Assembly: GCA_027943335.1 (NCBI GenBank)
Contig: BSBK01001113.1
Coordinates: 1,265,666-1,329,665 of the forward strand
DNA: 64,000 bases
DNA from: Chamaecyparis obtusa
Taxonomy: Eukaryota; Streptophyta; Pinopsida; Cupressales; Cupressaceae
Direction: 5' to 3'
In this document: one piece after another, positions 45,643 through 56,040 of the stretch
How positions within the stretch are numbered: the stretch's first letter is position 1
How the letters are laid out: each line of letters starts with the position of its first letter
Made by a program: the position numbers and the translations under genes
The notes under the pieces: generated by a model
The model's database searches: none
What the model saw: the letters and a program-made list of their open reading frames with translations, nothing else
What the model was told of the DNA's origin: nothing

Positions 45643-47400
45643 TAACATCACAAGTGCCACATTTCTATGTGGATTTAGTAAACCCCAATATGATGAGTTA
45701 TATATAGAGTGACTATATACATAGTATTGAAACAATGTAGTACTAAGTGGCTCAAGTGAGTATATATAATGGTATGAAACATAAGAACATAGAAAATCTA
45801 TAGAAGTTAAACCTCAAACATAATAAGCTCCATGAACAGGGTATTCCAGAGTAAAGAAAAATAAATGTAACTTCAACAAGATATAATTTAAATCATAATG
45901 ATAATCATAGTCAAGATATAAATTCACCATTAAATTCCATAAACATGAATAATAAATATGTATACAAAATTTGACGCAAATATAACATAAAAATGAACAT
46001 GTTCTATATATATAAAGTATCAAATGTATAAAAAGTATCTCCATATACAAATATGGCACATGTCATTTCAAAATGTCTAAAAAATCAATGTTTCAAGGTG
46101 TACAATGTGGCATATATGCCATCTCAAAATGTGCCAAGTGGCATCTCTAAATGACCACAAAACTAAAACTACATCTTATGTCGTAGGGGGATTATCAAAA
46201 TGTAGCCTCTTTGAAGAAGTATTTGGCTTTGATTGATCCTGCATAAAAAATGAGTTCAAACCCAAGTTAAATTCCACTATTATAATAAACCCCTATCAAC
46301 TACCCCAACTGATCCAAATTGGTTGGATGGCTTAATTTGGCCTAAAACAATAACAAAACTAATTCCCTCCTAAATGTCCATAATCGTTATAATTTGAAAA
46401 TTCAAATTTATAACTTTGTAACTTTTGAATATTTGAAATTGTCAAGTGATGAAACTTTACCAAATTATCTAAATGGACTTATTAACCTATTATTAAGACT
46501 AATTTATCCTATTTGAAACTTGTAACACCTAATTCTATCGTAGACTCCAAATTTGGTCCTAAGGCTTATTAGGCCTTTTAGGACTGATTACACATTCGCC
46601 ATTCTTATTGCATGAAATGACCTCATAGGCCATTATAGGTGTCAAAATCCCCAGTTGATGTCTTTGGATGTCTTTATAATCTCTGATGGCTCCAAGTGTG
46701 TCTTTATAGGTATTTGGGTTGCTTTGTGTCTTCTCATTAAGTGTTGCCATTAAAATATATCACTCCTCCTATTATATAATGTATATGAATAGTTGTTTAA
46801 AATGTCATACTTGTTGCTCTTAAATATTATTACCATTTCACTCAAATTTACATGACATTAAAGCCAAGCCCAAAATGTATACATACGTGTAAGTATAGGA
46901 GAGTTGGATTCTGCAACTATTGAAAAAAAAAACTTTACCAATAGCAGCTTACAAGAAACTATACTTGTGCTTACCACACCATACCTCAGCATCATAATGC
47001 TTATCATTTTCAAGCTTCAACGAAGCTTCATACCATGCAGCATCATGCAGCATCCACAAATTTGTATGCAACATTGATTTAGGCTGGAGGTAAACTACAT
47101 GTGTCATGTAAACAACATTGTTGAAAGCAATCTCCTTTGCACGTTTTCAAGAGTTTTCCCATCAATACAAACATAAATAATGCATTGAACATAATCTACA
47201 AACACTACATGCTATGAAATTTCACTGAAGCTTGAAATATATCACTCCTCATGTTATTGTCAAAATTAAATTCAAATATTTCTCAAAATATTTATTCTTG
47301 TAAACTTAAGATATCATTATCTCAATAATAATACAATCTTGCATAATAGATTTTGAATCACATTAACACACACCCATATTGTTCTGTAGCATAGTTCATT
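45643..47400. other. AT-rich non-coding stretch
   Basis: A short ATG-initiated minus-strand frame (46750-46559, 63 residues starting MATLNEKTQSNPNTYKDTL) is the only coding-like item and has no recognised domain. Nothing else is supported. Confidence 0.35.
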
Positions 47401-47404
47401 TTAC

Positions 47405-47640
47405 AAGTGTATGGCTTGACTATGCACATGCATAATTGTAGATGAGGATCAGTAATAGGGTGACAGGCATTGCTTAGATCCTTTGGATCTAACCCCATCT
47501 TTTCCTTCCTTGCAGGTTTTGGATCATACAAGAGCATACTGGATTGAAGCTTGGGTCAACACTTCATTACTTCAGACAATGTTTGGTACCTTCATTATTT
47601 ATGTTCATCCACTTATGTATATTTGTATTCATTCATATTC
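47405..47640 (+). repeat. Direct repeat, copy 1
   Basis: Similar to 48400-48630. Shared blocks: ACATGCATAATTGTAGATGA, TTTGCAGGTT or CTTGCAGGTT, and TTATTTATGTTCATCC. Both copies hold a pyrimidine tract followed by TTGCAGGTT(T/C)TGGATCA, which resembles a 3' splice site, so this may be a duplicated exon boundary. Confidence 0.65.
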
Positions 47641-48399
47641 TTTTGAAAGGTAATCTTTATGAGCTCAAATTCAAAACTGTATGTGTGTTATTTTATTACT
47701 GATGTCCCTATTTCATGTCTTTAATTGATCTAATAGCATTAATATAACAAACAGAGCATTGACCAATCAAATAGGAACATGAGGTGCTCAAACAGTTGTT
47801 GATATTCACTATGTGGTACTCTTTATTTATGATCATTTTATGAGGACATGTTTTGATGGCTTGCGAGCTGCAAGCTAGGGCATCATGCATTATTTATGAG
47901 CTCATTGTTTGAGCACCTCATGTCCCTATTTGATTGGTCGATAATCAAACAGTGAGCTCATAAACAATGCATGATGCCTGAGCTAAAATTTAAAACAATA
48001 AGTGTATTATTTTATTAAGACTAAATATATTGTTTTATTAAGATTTTATTAAAACAAAGTATTTTGGGTTAGTTTTATGTTGTTTTATAAGATTTTATTA
48101 AGACTAAATATATGATGTAAAATCATAATTATACTTGATATATATATACTTCAAAGGAGGAATTATGAAATATAGTTGTAGGTAATTATCTCTTCTATAA
48201 TGATGGGGGAGTGAAAGATAATGATCAATGAGGTTGCTGCTATTAGATCATACATTAACACACTTACTATTTTGAATTTGAGCTCGAGCATCATGCAATG
48301 TTATTATTGTCATTGCATGCTTGCTGCTGTTGTGCACCATATATTATTTTATACACTGTTTATTTCATTGAGACTATGAGCTTGGTTTTTCTTTCAGAA

Positions 48400-48630
48400 G
48401 TGTATGGCTTCACTATGCACATGCATAATTGTAGATGATGATCAGTAATAAGATGTCATTCATTGCTTAGATATTTTTTATCTAACCTCCATCTCTCTTT
48501 TCTTTGCAGGTTCTGGATCACACAGGGGCACACTAAATTCATACCCAGGTCAAAAATTTATCACTTCAGGTAATGTCTGACACCCTTATTATTTATGTTC
48601 ATCCTCTTATGTATGCCTGTACTTTTGCAT
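48400..48630 (+). repeat. Direct repeat, copy 2
   Basis: Second copy of the 47405-47640 segment, about 1 kb downstream, with similar sequence between blocks and the same TTTGCAGGTTCTGGATCA junction. Confidence 0.65.
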
Positions 48631-49145
48631 TTTCTTCTGAAAGTTATTTTCCTTGTATAGTATATACAAGTTATTTTTCATATATATACATGTAATCTTT
48701 AGATGCAAAAAATTATTTTCCTTTACATGTATTTTTGCATGAAATGAACACAAATTAAACAAGATCATCTAATAATGCAAACTAGGGTACTATAGTCACT
48801 CATCTAGTAATTAGCTTCCCAAACCATTACTAAAGATTGAACATAAGTCTAAGTTCCAAAATCTATTGTTCTATGTGTATAAAATAATATATGATGCACA
48901 ACAGCAACAAGCATGCAATGACAGCAATAACATTGCATGATGCTCGAGCTCAAATTCAAAACAGTAAGTGTATTAATGTATGATCTAATAGCAGTAACCT
49001 CATTGATCATTACCTTTCACTCCTCCATCATTATAAAAGAGATAACTACCTACAACTAGGGCATCATGCATTGTTTATGAGCTCACTGTTTGAGCACCTC
49101 ATGTCCCTATTTGATTGGTCAGTGCTCAAACAGTGAGCTCATAAA

Positions 49146-49337
49146 TTGCGACACCCATTTGGTTATAAACAAAAAAAAAAAAGTGTCATTTGTAATTTTT
49201 GAATTCAAAGAGCTGCCGCAAAGACGGCACTGCACTTTTACATGGCGCGAAGAGGGCATTCGAGTTTGGTGTGTGCAAAGAGGTCGGCACCGTGTGGGAA
49301 GAGGGCACTGGCACTTGAGGTAGGCATTCGAGTTTTG
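49146..49337. other. GC-rich block interrupting a foldback element
   Basis: Between a complete hairpin and a second arm lies a block of unlike composition, rich in GC and CG dinucleotides (AAGACGGCACTGCAC, GCGCGAAGAGGGC). It contains GGCATTCGAGTTT twice (about 49256 and 49323). Origin unknown. Confidence 0.5.
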
Positions 49338-50756
49338 TCTATTTGATCATAAACGGGGAGTACCACATAGTGAATATCAACAAAACAAATAAGGAGAGAT
49401 CAAACACTTCACACAATATATGTTGCTTTATAAAGTTTTATTAAGACTAAATATATTATTTTATGAGCTCATTGTTTGAGCACATCATGTCCCTATTTGA
49501 TTGGTCAGTGTTCTATTTGTTATATTGATGCTATTAGATCAAATAGGGACATTATACATTGTTCATGAGCTCACTATTTAATATTGTCATTGTTTACATC
49601 TTTTCATTTGGAATGCTTGATGACCTGCGAGCTTTGAGAGCTAGGGCATCGTTTATATTACCTTTAAGGCATTGTGTGAAGTGTTTGATCTCTCTTTATT
49701 TGTTTTGGTGTTAATATTCACTATGTGGTACTCCCCGTTTATGATCATTTCATGAGGAAATGTCTTGATGGCTCGCAGGCTGCAAGCTAGGGCATCATAC
49801 ATTGTTCAGGAGCTCACTGTTTAATACTGGTATTGTTCATGAGCTCACTGATTAATATCTGGCTAGGCCATGTAAATGGTACCAGGCCAACCCAATCAGC
49901 CCAACAAAATATGTCATGTTTATCTTTTTCAAATACACTCGTTCACCATTTTGTTCTTGTTCTTCACACAAATATTACATCAAAAGTAATTGTAAACAAT
50001 GATTCAAAAAAAAAATAAACAACTACAATAGATCAAACCTCAAAAGAATATAGTCAACTACAATAGCTCACAGTCTCAATGAAATAAACAATGTATAAAA
50101 TAATATATGGTGCACAATAGCAGCAAACATGCAATGACAATAATAACATTACATGATGCCCCAACTCAAATTCAAAATAGTAAGTGTGTTAATGTATAAT
50201 CTAATAGCAGCAACCTCGTTAATCATTACCTTTCGGTCCTCCATCATTATAGAAGAGATAACTGCCTACAACTAGGGCATCATGCATTATTTATGAGCTC
50301 ACTGTTTGAGCACCTCATGTCCCTATTTTATTGGATGATGCTCAAATAGTGAGCTCATAAATATTGCATGATGCCCTAGCTTGTAGCCCACAAGTCATCA
50401 AGATATTTCCTCATGAAATGATCATAAATGGGGAGTACCACATAGTGAATATCAACAACAAAACAAATAAAGAGAGATCAAACACTTCACACAATATATG
50501 GTGTTTGCACAACAGTAACAAGCATGCAATGACAACAATAACATTGCATGATGTCCGAGCTCAAATTCAAAATAGTAAGTGTGTTAATGTATGATCTAAT
50601 AGCAGCAACCTCATTGATCATTACCTTTCACTCCTCCATCATTATAGAAAAGATAACTACCTACAACTAGGGCATCATGCATTATTTATGAGCTCACTAT
50701 TTGAGCACCTCATGTCCTTATTTGATTGGCCGGTGCTCAAACAGTGAGCTCATAAA

Positions 50757-50877
50757 TAATACATTGTATAACTGATATATTGTAACCGTCCAACTACATG
50801 ACAGTTCATAACCATCTAGCATTGTATAAAACTCCTCTGGGTTATCGAATGAGATATATGATTTCCTGATTCTTTCA
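50757..50877 (+). repeat. 5' LTR of a gag-only copia-type element
   Basis: About 121 bp, from TAATACATTGTATAACTG to GATTCTTTCA, nearly identical to 53319-53439. The first eight bases present in the 3' LTR (TGTTGGCG) are missing and replaced by foldback sequence. Confidence 0.85.
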
Positions 50878-50879
50878 TA

Positions 50880-50892
50880 TGGTATTAGAGCA
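50880..50892 (+). other. Primer-binding site
   Basis: TGGTATTAGAGCA follows the LTR after two bases and matches the initiator Met-tRNA complement with one difference. Confidence 0.75.
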
Positions 50893-51903
50893 GCCGTCTT
50901 TGATCATGCTAGCAGATCGGCCCAACACAATGGTAGTGGGAAGTTAGTGAAACTAACTATCCCCGCGTAGAGGAGGCTAAGTGTAGAAGAGGCTGACAGT
51001 CTATGCCCGCATAGAGGAGCTTGAGAGTTTGTGTTGAACTGTGATTTCGAAGGAGACCGTGAGGTTATAAAGTTGCAGTCATTTGTATTGGATCCAGTCG
51101 CGAGATGGTGGGATGCGATTTTAATATACCAAGTTAAATCTTCAAAGCAGGTTTGCATTATTGTTTAAGAAATGTAATACTCTAGTTTTATTATGTAACG
51201 GTTTTGTTAGAACCAGACCCGCCAAGTATGCAATGATCGGTGAATGTAAAGTGAATATAGATCGACTTTGGGTGCAGTGATGAATCAGAGATTAAGTCTG
51301 AGATATAAGTTATAGATGAAATTATTATTATTATTGGAATGCTAAAGGATTTTAGCCTCTAATTTGCTGTTAACAAAGATAGAAGATTGAGTATGCCATG
51401 AAAGTTGTAAGAAATACAAAGCCAATGATCAGTTTTGGGTGAGTTTGTGTTGCTGATAAGGAAAGGAAATATAAAGTTGATATCATTATCAATATTGTTT
51501 TGGAACATCGATGCATGAATTCATTATTATTAATGGAGTATTTGAGGATTGAGGGCCTCTAATCTACGTTGATAAAGAAATAGTAAAGAAGATATGCATA
51601 TTTGTGGGATGCCATCAACGTCTCTACATCATAGTTGCTGAAGTGTGTGCGCAGAATATGTGGATTGATTGTTCCTAAGATAGTTTTGTGGATTGTGATG
51701 ACAACTTGTCCCTGTCAAAATGGTTGCAACCATTTCTTGAAATGAATCATTTCTTCAAACAGTGGGCACTCGTAGAATGACATGTTGATGTTGATTGTTC
51801 ATAACATCATTTTAGAGAAATGATCTCAAACAGAAGTCTCCAACTTCTTTTAGGTGAGAACACTTGCATTTAAAATTATTGATTTGGATTGTATTGGTTT
51901 GAA

Positions 51904-52629
51904 ATGGAGTTTTCGTTAGATAAATACTCTGGTTTCAATTTTCATACATGGACAATAAAAATCCAAATGCAATTAATGAATAAAAATCTATGGGGCATAG
52001 TAAGCGGAAAAGAAAAACCACCCACAGATGCAAATAAATTGTTATAGTGGAATGGTAGAAATGATAAAGCCAAGGCTATTATTGGTCTTTCTCTTGCCAA
52101 TTTTGAGCTTCATCACGTAGATCTAGATAATACTTCTATCAAAATTTGGGATAATCTAAATAAGCTGTTTGGAGCAAAAGTTGTCAATGTAAAGTTTTCT
52201 CTCAAAATTCAATTGTTTAGATTCAAAATGGAAAATGGGATCACAATATCCAATCATATAAGTAATTTAATGTCTCTCATTAGACAACTTGCAGAAGTTA
52301 AGGCTCTTGTTGATGACGATGATGCTAAGGCCATCTTTTTAAATAACTTATCTTCCAAATATAGTAATGTTGTATTTACATTAAGTCAACTCACTTCATA
52401 GACTCTAAAGGATATGATTTCAGCCCTTCTAGCAGAAGAAAATAGGACAAAGGAAGTCATAGACGAAGCTCATCAAATAGATCAAGCCTTATACTCACAA
52501 AGTACTAAAACATGGTCAAATAACAATAGAAGAGACAATAAATGTTTTTACTGTAAGAAAAAGGGACACATAGCATGGATTTGTAGAACTAGAGCTAGTG
52601 ATGTTCTTAAAGGAAAAATCAAAGAATAA
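51904..52629 (+). pseudogene. Copia-type Gag with zinc knuckle, broken
   Basis: The frame starts at MEFSLDKYSGFNFHTWTIKI (51904) and continues LWGIVSGKEKPPTDA. It passes a stop near 52045, then reads IIGLSLANFELHHV, WDNLNKLFGAKVVNVKFSLK, FLNNLSSKYSNVV, a stop near 52400, and LKDMISALLAEENRTKE. It ends with the complete CCHC knuckle CFYCKKKGHIAWIC at about 52543-52584 and a stop at 52627. The W...I.M...L....LW pattern and the UBN2/DUF4219-like middle are typical of copia Gag, which forms the particle shell and packages RNA. Two or more stops inactivate it. Confidence 0.8.
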
Positions 52630-53310
52630 TCTAAAGAAGGAAATGTTGCATGCATTGAAAATGAGGATACATCGGCCGATGGAGAGGTCATTAACAATTA
52701 CCAGTCTCTTATTAATCACAATCTTGTGCTTTGAACCTTCACTTCTAGAGGTTGGCGGCATCAGAGGATGGAAGAATTTCTATCATCTCAAGTTAGCTTC
52801 TCACTTTGAGATGGTATTCTGCATGAGAAGAATTTTTGGCTTTCTATTTTTGTTTTGCTTTCTAATGCTAACAAATTTGAAGAATGTATGTCTTGTGGAG
52901 ACTCATTTTGGAGACAGGTTTAAGACTTGGTAGTGCGCTCAATATGGATTGTTGTCAAGCGAGCTTCAGAGCATATGATCGAGAATTATACCCTTTCGCG
53001 ATCACCAGACAATGATAGAGATCTATTGCATCTCTTAGGGATCATTGTTGAATAATTCAAGACTGTGATTCGAGAGTTCGAGACTAGGAGCTTAAGAACA
53101 CAACTCGAAGCTACAGCTTTTCGAGGGTCACAAGACAGCTTGACGGAGCCTTTCATGATTCAGGATTTGTAACTTCAAAAAGAATATTTTTTCAATATAT
53201 GTATTCATATTATGTAATCAGCATGTTTTGTTATGTAAGCCTTAAGGGGGGGATCCCTAGGGCAAATAGTTTTTTTGATATGTTTAGGATCAATGTATTA
53301 AGGGGGAGAA

Positions 53311-53439
53311 TGTTGGCGTAATACATTGTATAACTGGTATATTGCAACTATCTAACTACATGACAATTCATAACCATCTAGCATTGTATAAAACTCCTCT
53401 GGGTTATCGAATGAGATATCTGATTTCCTGATTCTTTCA
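53311..53439 (+). repeat. 3' LTR of the gag-only element
   Basis: 129 bp, TGTTGGCGTAATACATTG to TTCTTTCA, following a purine tract. It is far shorter than typical copia LTRs (several hundred bp or more) and within the size range of TRIM and TR-GAG elements. Confidence 0.85.
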
Positions 53440-54147
53440 GACATTTTCTCATGAAATGATCATAAACGGGGAGTACCACATAGTGAATATCAATAACAAA
53501 ACAAATAAAGAGAGATCAAACACTTCACACAATATATGTTGTTTCATAAGATTTTATTAAGACTAAATATATTATTTTATGAGCTTACTGTTTCAGCACC
53601 TCATGTCCCTATTTGATTTGTCGGTGCTCTATTTGTTATATTGATGCTATTAGATCAAATAGGGACATCAAATAGGGACATGATACATTGTTCATGAGCT
53701 CACTGTTCAATACTGTCATTGTTTACATCTTTTCATTTGGAATGCTTGATGACCTGCGAGCTTTGAGAGCTAGGGCATTGCTTCTATTACCTTCAAGGCA
53801 TTGTGTGAAATGTTTGATCTCCTTTTATTTGTTTTGGTGTTTATATTCACTATTTGGTACTCCTCATTTATGATCATTTCATGAGGAAATGTCTTGATGG
53901 CTCGCGGGATGCAAGCTAGGGCATCATACATTGTTCATGAGCTCACTGTTTAATATAAGTATAGGTCGGTCTGTAAGTACCGAGAACATTCAACCATGGA
54001 TATTTATGAGCTATGGTGAACATCATGTGACTTGATATTCTTGCATATACCATATCTCCTGATATCATAGTGGGGTGATATCTCCTCTCTTTCAAAAATA
54101 ATGATTTATTACCTTGATGGATTTTATCTTCCCTAGCTAAGAGGGAG

Positions 54148-54208
54148 TGTTGATGTATGTAGCATCGGTCAGATAAATAATATTGATTATATAATTATTA
54201 TAAGAATG

Positions 54209-54275
<67 letters not shown>

Positions 54276-54460
54276 GTGATATTATTTATATTAATATACA
54301 TATATATATGAAGTTAATATTTTATTTATTCTTATAATGATTATATAGTTAAATTAATAAATTAGATTAACGAATGGACATGTCCCATGAAGGGACATGT
54401 CTCTTCTTGTCTTTACCTTGTATATATTCAACAGATTGATGCATTTGGAAAACACATACT
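54148..54460 (+). repeat. Possible copia LTR with internal microsatellite
   Basis: The purine tract AAGAGGGAG (54139-54147) is followed by TGTTGATGTATGTAGCATCG, the usual junction before a copia 3' LTR. The segment downstream holds a TA microsatellite, and a perfect 10-bp hairpin GACATGTCCC/GGGACATGTC at 54377-54401. The 3' boundary is a guess and no partner LTR was found. Confidence 0.35.
54214..54273. repeat. (TA)n microsatellite
   Basis: About thirty uninterrupted TA copies. It is flanked by an imperfect inverted repeat (TATAATTATTATAAGAAT near 54189-54206 with ATTCTTATAATGATTATA near 54331-54348), so the microsatellite lies in the loop of a larger fold. Confidence 0.9.
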
Positions 54461-54779
54461 TTACAAGGCAGTGCAATTACATTTGCAATGATCTGAAATT
54501 TAATAGTTTCACTTGGTAATGCTGTAGATTTTCTTGCGCGCATCAAATATGGTACGCTTGTCTTGGAACTGGGTGATGCATCACAACATGCACGACCAGT
54601 GATGAAGACTACCAGGTTTTTTGGGTTGCAGAATATTAGGCGACAGTCTAGGAGCCCCCATTTATCAGCGTTTAAACACACAAAATGTGTCCTCTTTGAC
54701 TTTGCCGAAGATAATGAGGGCCCCCGTCTCAGGCGCGATGAGACAAAAAGCGACCCTTTCTCCCCCAATTCTCAGAGCT

Positions 54780-56040
54780 ACAGGGAGGTGTTTCTCTGCA
54801 ACCTTCTACCAATGAGTTCATTCTAAATCTAGATGAGGCGGAAGATTAGGAAGTGACTCACAACTTTAAGGTTTTCTCTAAGCTAGGGTTAATAGGAAAA
54901 TTTAGGGGCTTTTAGCACAGTTTACAGCAATTGCATTCATGGATATCAGACAACTAGGAGCCCTTTCTTGAAGGTAATATTCAGATTTATCCTCCAGCAA
55001 AAGGTTTTTTCATTGTAGTTTTTGATCTGATTCAAAACATAAATAAGATTTTGTGTGATGAGGTATGGTGTTGAGAGGCCAAGTATGTGCTTATGCTAAA
55101 ACCTTCGCATTCAAATTTCTTTCCGAGCACTGAGGTTTTTGACAAAATCTAAATCTGGATAAGGCTTCCCAACCTTCCCTTACATTAATGGTTTATTAAT
55201 TGCCTTGAGGCTATTAGAGATTCTTTGGGTAGCTTTATGTTGGTCGATGAGCACTCTTCCAACTTGTTCCATTCTACTTATGCTCATATCCTTGTTGAAA
55301 TTGATACATCCCAAGAGTTTCCAATAGACATTAAAATCAAAACCTCTAAGGGATGATGGTTTCAGTCCCTGGATGATAAAGGTTTATCCTTTCGGTGTAG
55401 AAACTGTTCTCAGATAGGTCATTTGGCTGCTAAGTGTGACAAGGTGAAATCCAAGAAGGTTGCAACTTGGTGGAAAGATGCCGATGTAAAGCATTATATG
55501 GCTGGGAAGCATAGGGAGAAACATAAGAGTTTTTCCAAGGTTGTAATGGGGAAGAAACCCAAAAACTTAGTTTCACGGGATGAGCAACCAGTAGGACAAA
55601 ATAAAGAGCCCAAGGGGCTTCAACAAAATACTTGGGTTGCTACTTCGGAGGGTAAAGAAAAGGTAAAACTTGTGGCTCTAATTTTCTCAAAACAATTACA
55701 GTGGGTGAAGATCAGGAGTGTTTTGAGGAAGATGGTCAGGCACAAACCCCTGATAATACAATCGGTTGGGAGTTAGAGGTGACTCGTGTTGAAGAAGGGT
55801 GGCTCACGGTGAAAAAGAAAAGAGATAGGAAGCTGAAGAATGTATCCTTTGATATGAATCTTCGATCTCATACTAAAGAGAGGCGTTTGTAGTTGGTGTG
55901 TGGGGTGTGCCTCTTGATGCTATTGTCTTTTGGTTTCTTTGTCTTTTGTAATTGAATTTCTTTGTTTTTGTTTCTTCAGGAATGGTAGTATCGGATGTGT
56001 TACTACCCTTGGTTCAGGCCAAGCTTAACCTGACTTCTTA
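54780..56040 (+). pseudogene. LINE ORF1-like DUF4283/zinc-knuckle protein, broken (copy B)
   Basis: Paralogue of 6.2-8.0 kb. Joined plus-strand frames read VSLQPSTNEFILNLDEAED, FKVFSKLGLIGKFRG, LHSWISDN, NIQIYPPAKGFFIVVFDLIQ, then EAIRDSLGSFMLVDEHSSNL and ILVEIDTSQEF. A complete CCHC knuckle, CRNCSQIGHLAAKC, follows at 55396-55438. The 117-residue open part to 55776 is basic (KHREKHKSFSKVV), as expected for a nucleic-acid-binding tail. Stops occur near 54850, 54930, 55066 and 55354. The 3' tail GAATGGTAGTAT ... CTACCCTTGGTTCAGGCC near 55979-56022 matches copy A. The shared tail suggests both copies come from the same element or retrogene. Confidence 0.7.

Larger units (their letters stand above)
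50878..53310 (+). mobile_element. Interior of a gag-only (TR-GAG-like) Ty1-copia-type element
   Basis: The 2.4-kb interior between very short LTRs has a gag frame but no reverse transcriptase, RNase H or integrase. Upstream of gag, broken frames include KLQSFVLDPVARWWDAI near 51075, gag-like in character. Segments around 51230-51380 and 51455-51590 resemble each other, suggesting an internal duplication. A purine tract (AAGGGGGAGAA, 53300-53310) sits immediately before the 3' LTR. Size, structure and gag-only content match the TR-GAG class of non-autonomous plant retrotransposons, which rely on enzymes of other elements. Confidence 0.7.
47700..53960. mobile_element. Cluster of foldback (long inverted-repeat) elements
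   Basis: At least six related copies are nested here. Diagnostic hairpins are 49074-49097 with 49122-49145 (24 bp, perfect) and 50274-50312 with 50339-50377 (39 bp, two mismatches). The 49344-49417 arm pairs with 49671-49747. The 49340-49855 block recurs at 53450-53955 in the same orientation. Segment 48175-48370 is an inverted copy of about 48880-49060, and further copies lie at 50095-50290 and 50500-50720. Recurring words are GCATCATGCATTATTTATGA, CTCATGTCCCTATTTGATTG and GGGGAGTACCACATAGTGAA. No transposase is encoded, so this looks like a non-autonomous foldback or large-MITE family that inserted into itself. Termini and target duplications were not resolved. Confidence 0.7.

Noticed and set aside
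54367..54768. 133-residue minus-strand ORF
   Set aside because: No domain, overlaps opposite open frames, and the downstream DUF4283 copy on the plus strand explains the neighbouring coding signal better.
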